A DNA stretch of 64,000 nt. Source: Knoxdaviesia capensis. Taxonomy: Eukaryota > Ascomycota > Sordariomycetes > Microascales > Gondwanamycetaceae. The stretch lies in the NCBI GenBank assembly GCA_001510575.1, contig LNGK01000002.1:3522144-3586143 (forward strand), given 5' to 3'. A program made the position numbers and the translations under genes. This document shows positions 63,143 through 64,000 of the stretch, one piece after another (position 1 is the stretch's first letter; each line of letters begins with the position of its first letter). Under the pieces are notes generated by a model that ran no database searches, was not told where the DNA came from, and was given only the letters and a program-made list of their open reading frames with translations.

Positions 63143-64000
63143 GAACATAGATACTTCACTTCTTTTGTAAGAGGATCACGGGGCTGTAAGTATCTGTACA
63201 TGCTTCTGTGCATCGCTTCCTGCGTTTTACCCCTGTTCTAAACCCAATTTTCGCCTTGGGGGCAGCAGCAGACTAATGCCCAGAGCAGATTAGTTAGGGG
63301 TAACGCTCATAAAACCGGAAGCCAAAAGGCTGTCAAGATTGGTCCGCCTTAGTGAGTCCATGAGCTACTCCTAACTACCCCAAGTGGACGAAGCGGAACA
63401 GAGGGCCAGAGGCAGAAGCACAGAGCTTGCAAGTTGCAACTCACATGCACGCTGTATGAGTATTCCTGAAGAGCACACCCAAGCCCGGCCCCATCACCAA
63501 AGAGAAAACTCGATCGACAAACCGGGGGGCTTACCAAGGAAGATTCTGCTAGTATGTGCGACCTGGGTGTTTATTTCTCTCGGCTCAGGCGACGAATCAG
63601 AGCGCGCTGTTTGGAGGCGTTTGCTGTGCTGTGTGTGGTCAACCCGCACGAGTCAGAAGCGGCCTCCAGTATTGTACGTTCTTTTAAGGACGGCCATGCA
63701 ACCACTTTCTTCTGTTCTCAGTCCCGACCTACCTACCTACAGTGGCAAAGACCTCGCTTCAGCATACGAGACCAGAAGATGTGCCCTACCTGAGTATGCA
63801 CAGTGTACAGTATCTAGGCTATCGTGGGAGTAGGTGAATGCACTTGAGCCACACACAGCACACGAGAAGGGGAAGAAGAACACCACACCAGAAGAAAGTG
63901 GAACCATATAACCCCCAAGGCTCTCTCGTATTCAGGAGAGTTTTCGTTCCTCTCTCTTGGGAAAAAGAAGCCTGTCTGATAGCGAGCACGACGCGCCTGC

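Larger units (their letters stand above)
61531..64000. other. Gene-free right edge
   Basis: No gene supported on either strand to the end of the window. It contains a tandem telomere-like motif (61765-61778) and a cluster of GTAC palindromes (63101-63142). Open frames of up to about 170 codons are rich in Ser/Phe/Arg without recognisable families. Confidence 0.5.

Noticed and set aside
1..64000. CRISPR arrays, rRNA genes, transposon open frames
   Set aside because: No regularly spaced repeats, no rRNA-like sequence, and no transposase or reverse transcriptase motifs were seen; the only tandem repeats are short microsatellites and one minisatellite.

Overview
This window looks like nuclear DNA of a filamentous ascomycete (Pezizomycotina, possibly Eurotiales; the order is a guess from protein similarity recalled by eye). 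The reasons are: about 19 genes in 64 kb; short spliceosomal introns (59-264 bp) with GTAAGT-like donors and CTAAC-like branch sites; intergenic TTAGGG-type motifs; and typical fungal single-copy genes such as ATP25, ANP1, ICE2, a Git3-type receptor and a T7-like mitochondrial RNA polymerase. I see no bacterial operons, CRISPR arrays, rRNA or tRNA genes, and no recognisable transposase or reverse transcriptase.

Left part (1-18.2 kb): ICE2 (ER membrane protein, minus), a small secreted protein (minus), a large P-loop NTPase with a C-terminal PD-(D/E)xK-type nuclease-like domain (plus; the main candidate for a poorly described system), a mitochondrial NAD+ carrier of the YIA6 type (minus), QCR7 of respiratory complex III (plus) and the Golgi mannosyltransferase ANP1 (minus). 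A 5.3-kb gene-free stretch (18.2-23.4 kb) with GTAC-rich palindromes follows.

Middle part (23.4-40.3 kb): MAG1-type 3-methyladenine DNA glycosylase, inositol polyphosphate multikinase IPK2/ARG82, then an RNA-processing block: CLP1 (mRNA 3'-end factor) divergent from PRP22 (DEAH splicing helicase), which converges on ESF1 (18S rRNA maturation). Next comes a four-exon minus-strand gene not found as one open frame; I rebuilt it as a small coiled-coil protein with a C-terminal membrane anchor.

Right part (40.3-64 kb): a Git3-like GPCR, a class-I glutamine amidotransferase, exopolyphosphatase PPX1, ATP25, mitochondrial RNA polymerase RPO41, the tRNA-binding cofactor ARC1, and an LSH/IRC5-type SNF2 ATPase. 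PPX1, ATP25, RPO41 and possibly an extended ARC1 form a mitochondrially themed neighbourhood; ATP25 and RPO41 share one 572-bp divergent promoter.

Gene models were spliced by hand by checking donor, acceptor and phase; each gives a whole number of codons. Functional names rest on family motifs recognised by eye, not on a search.
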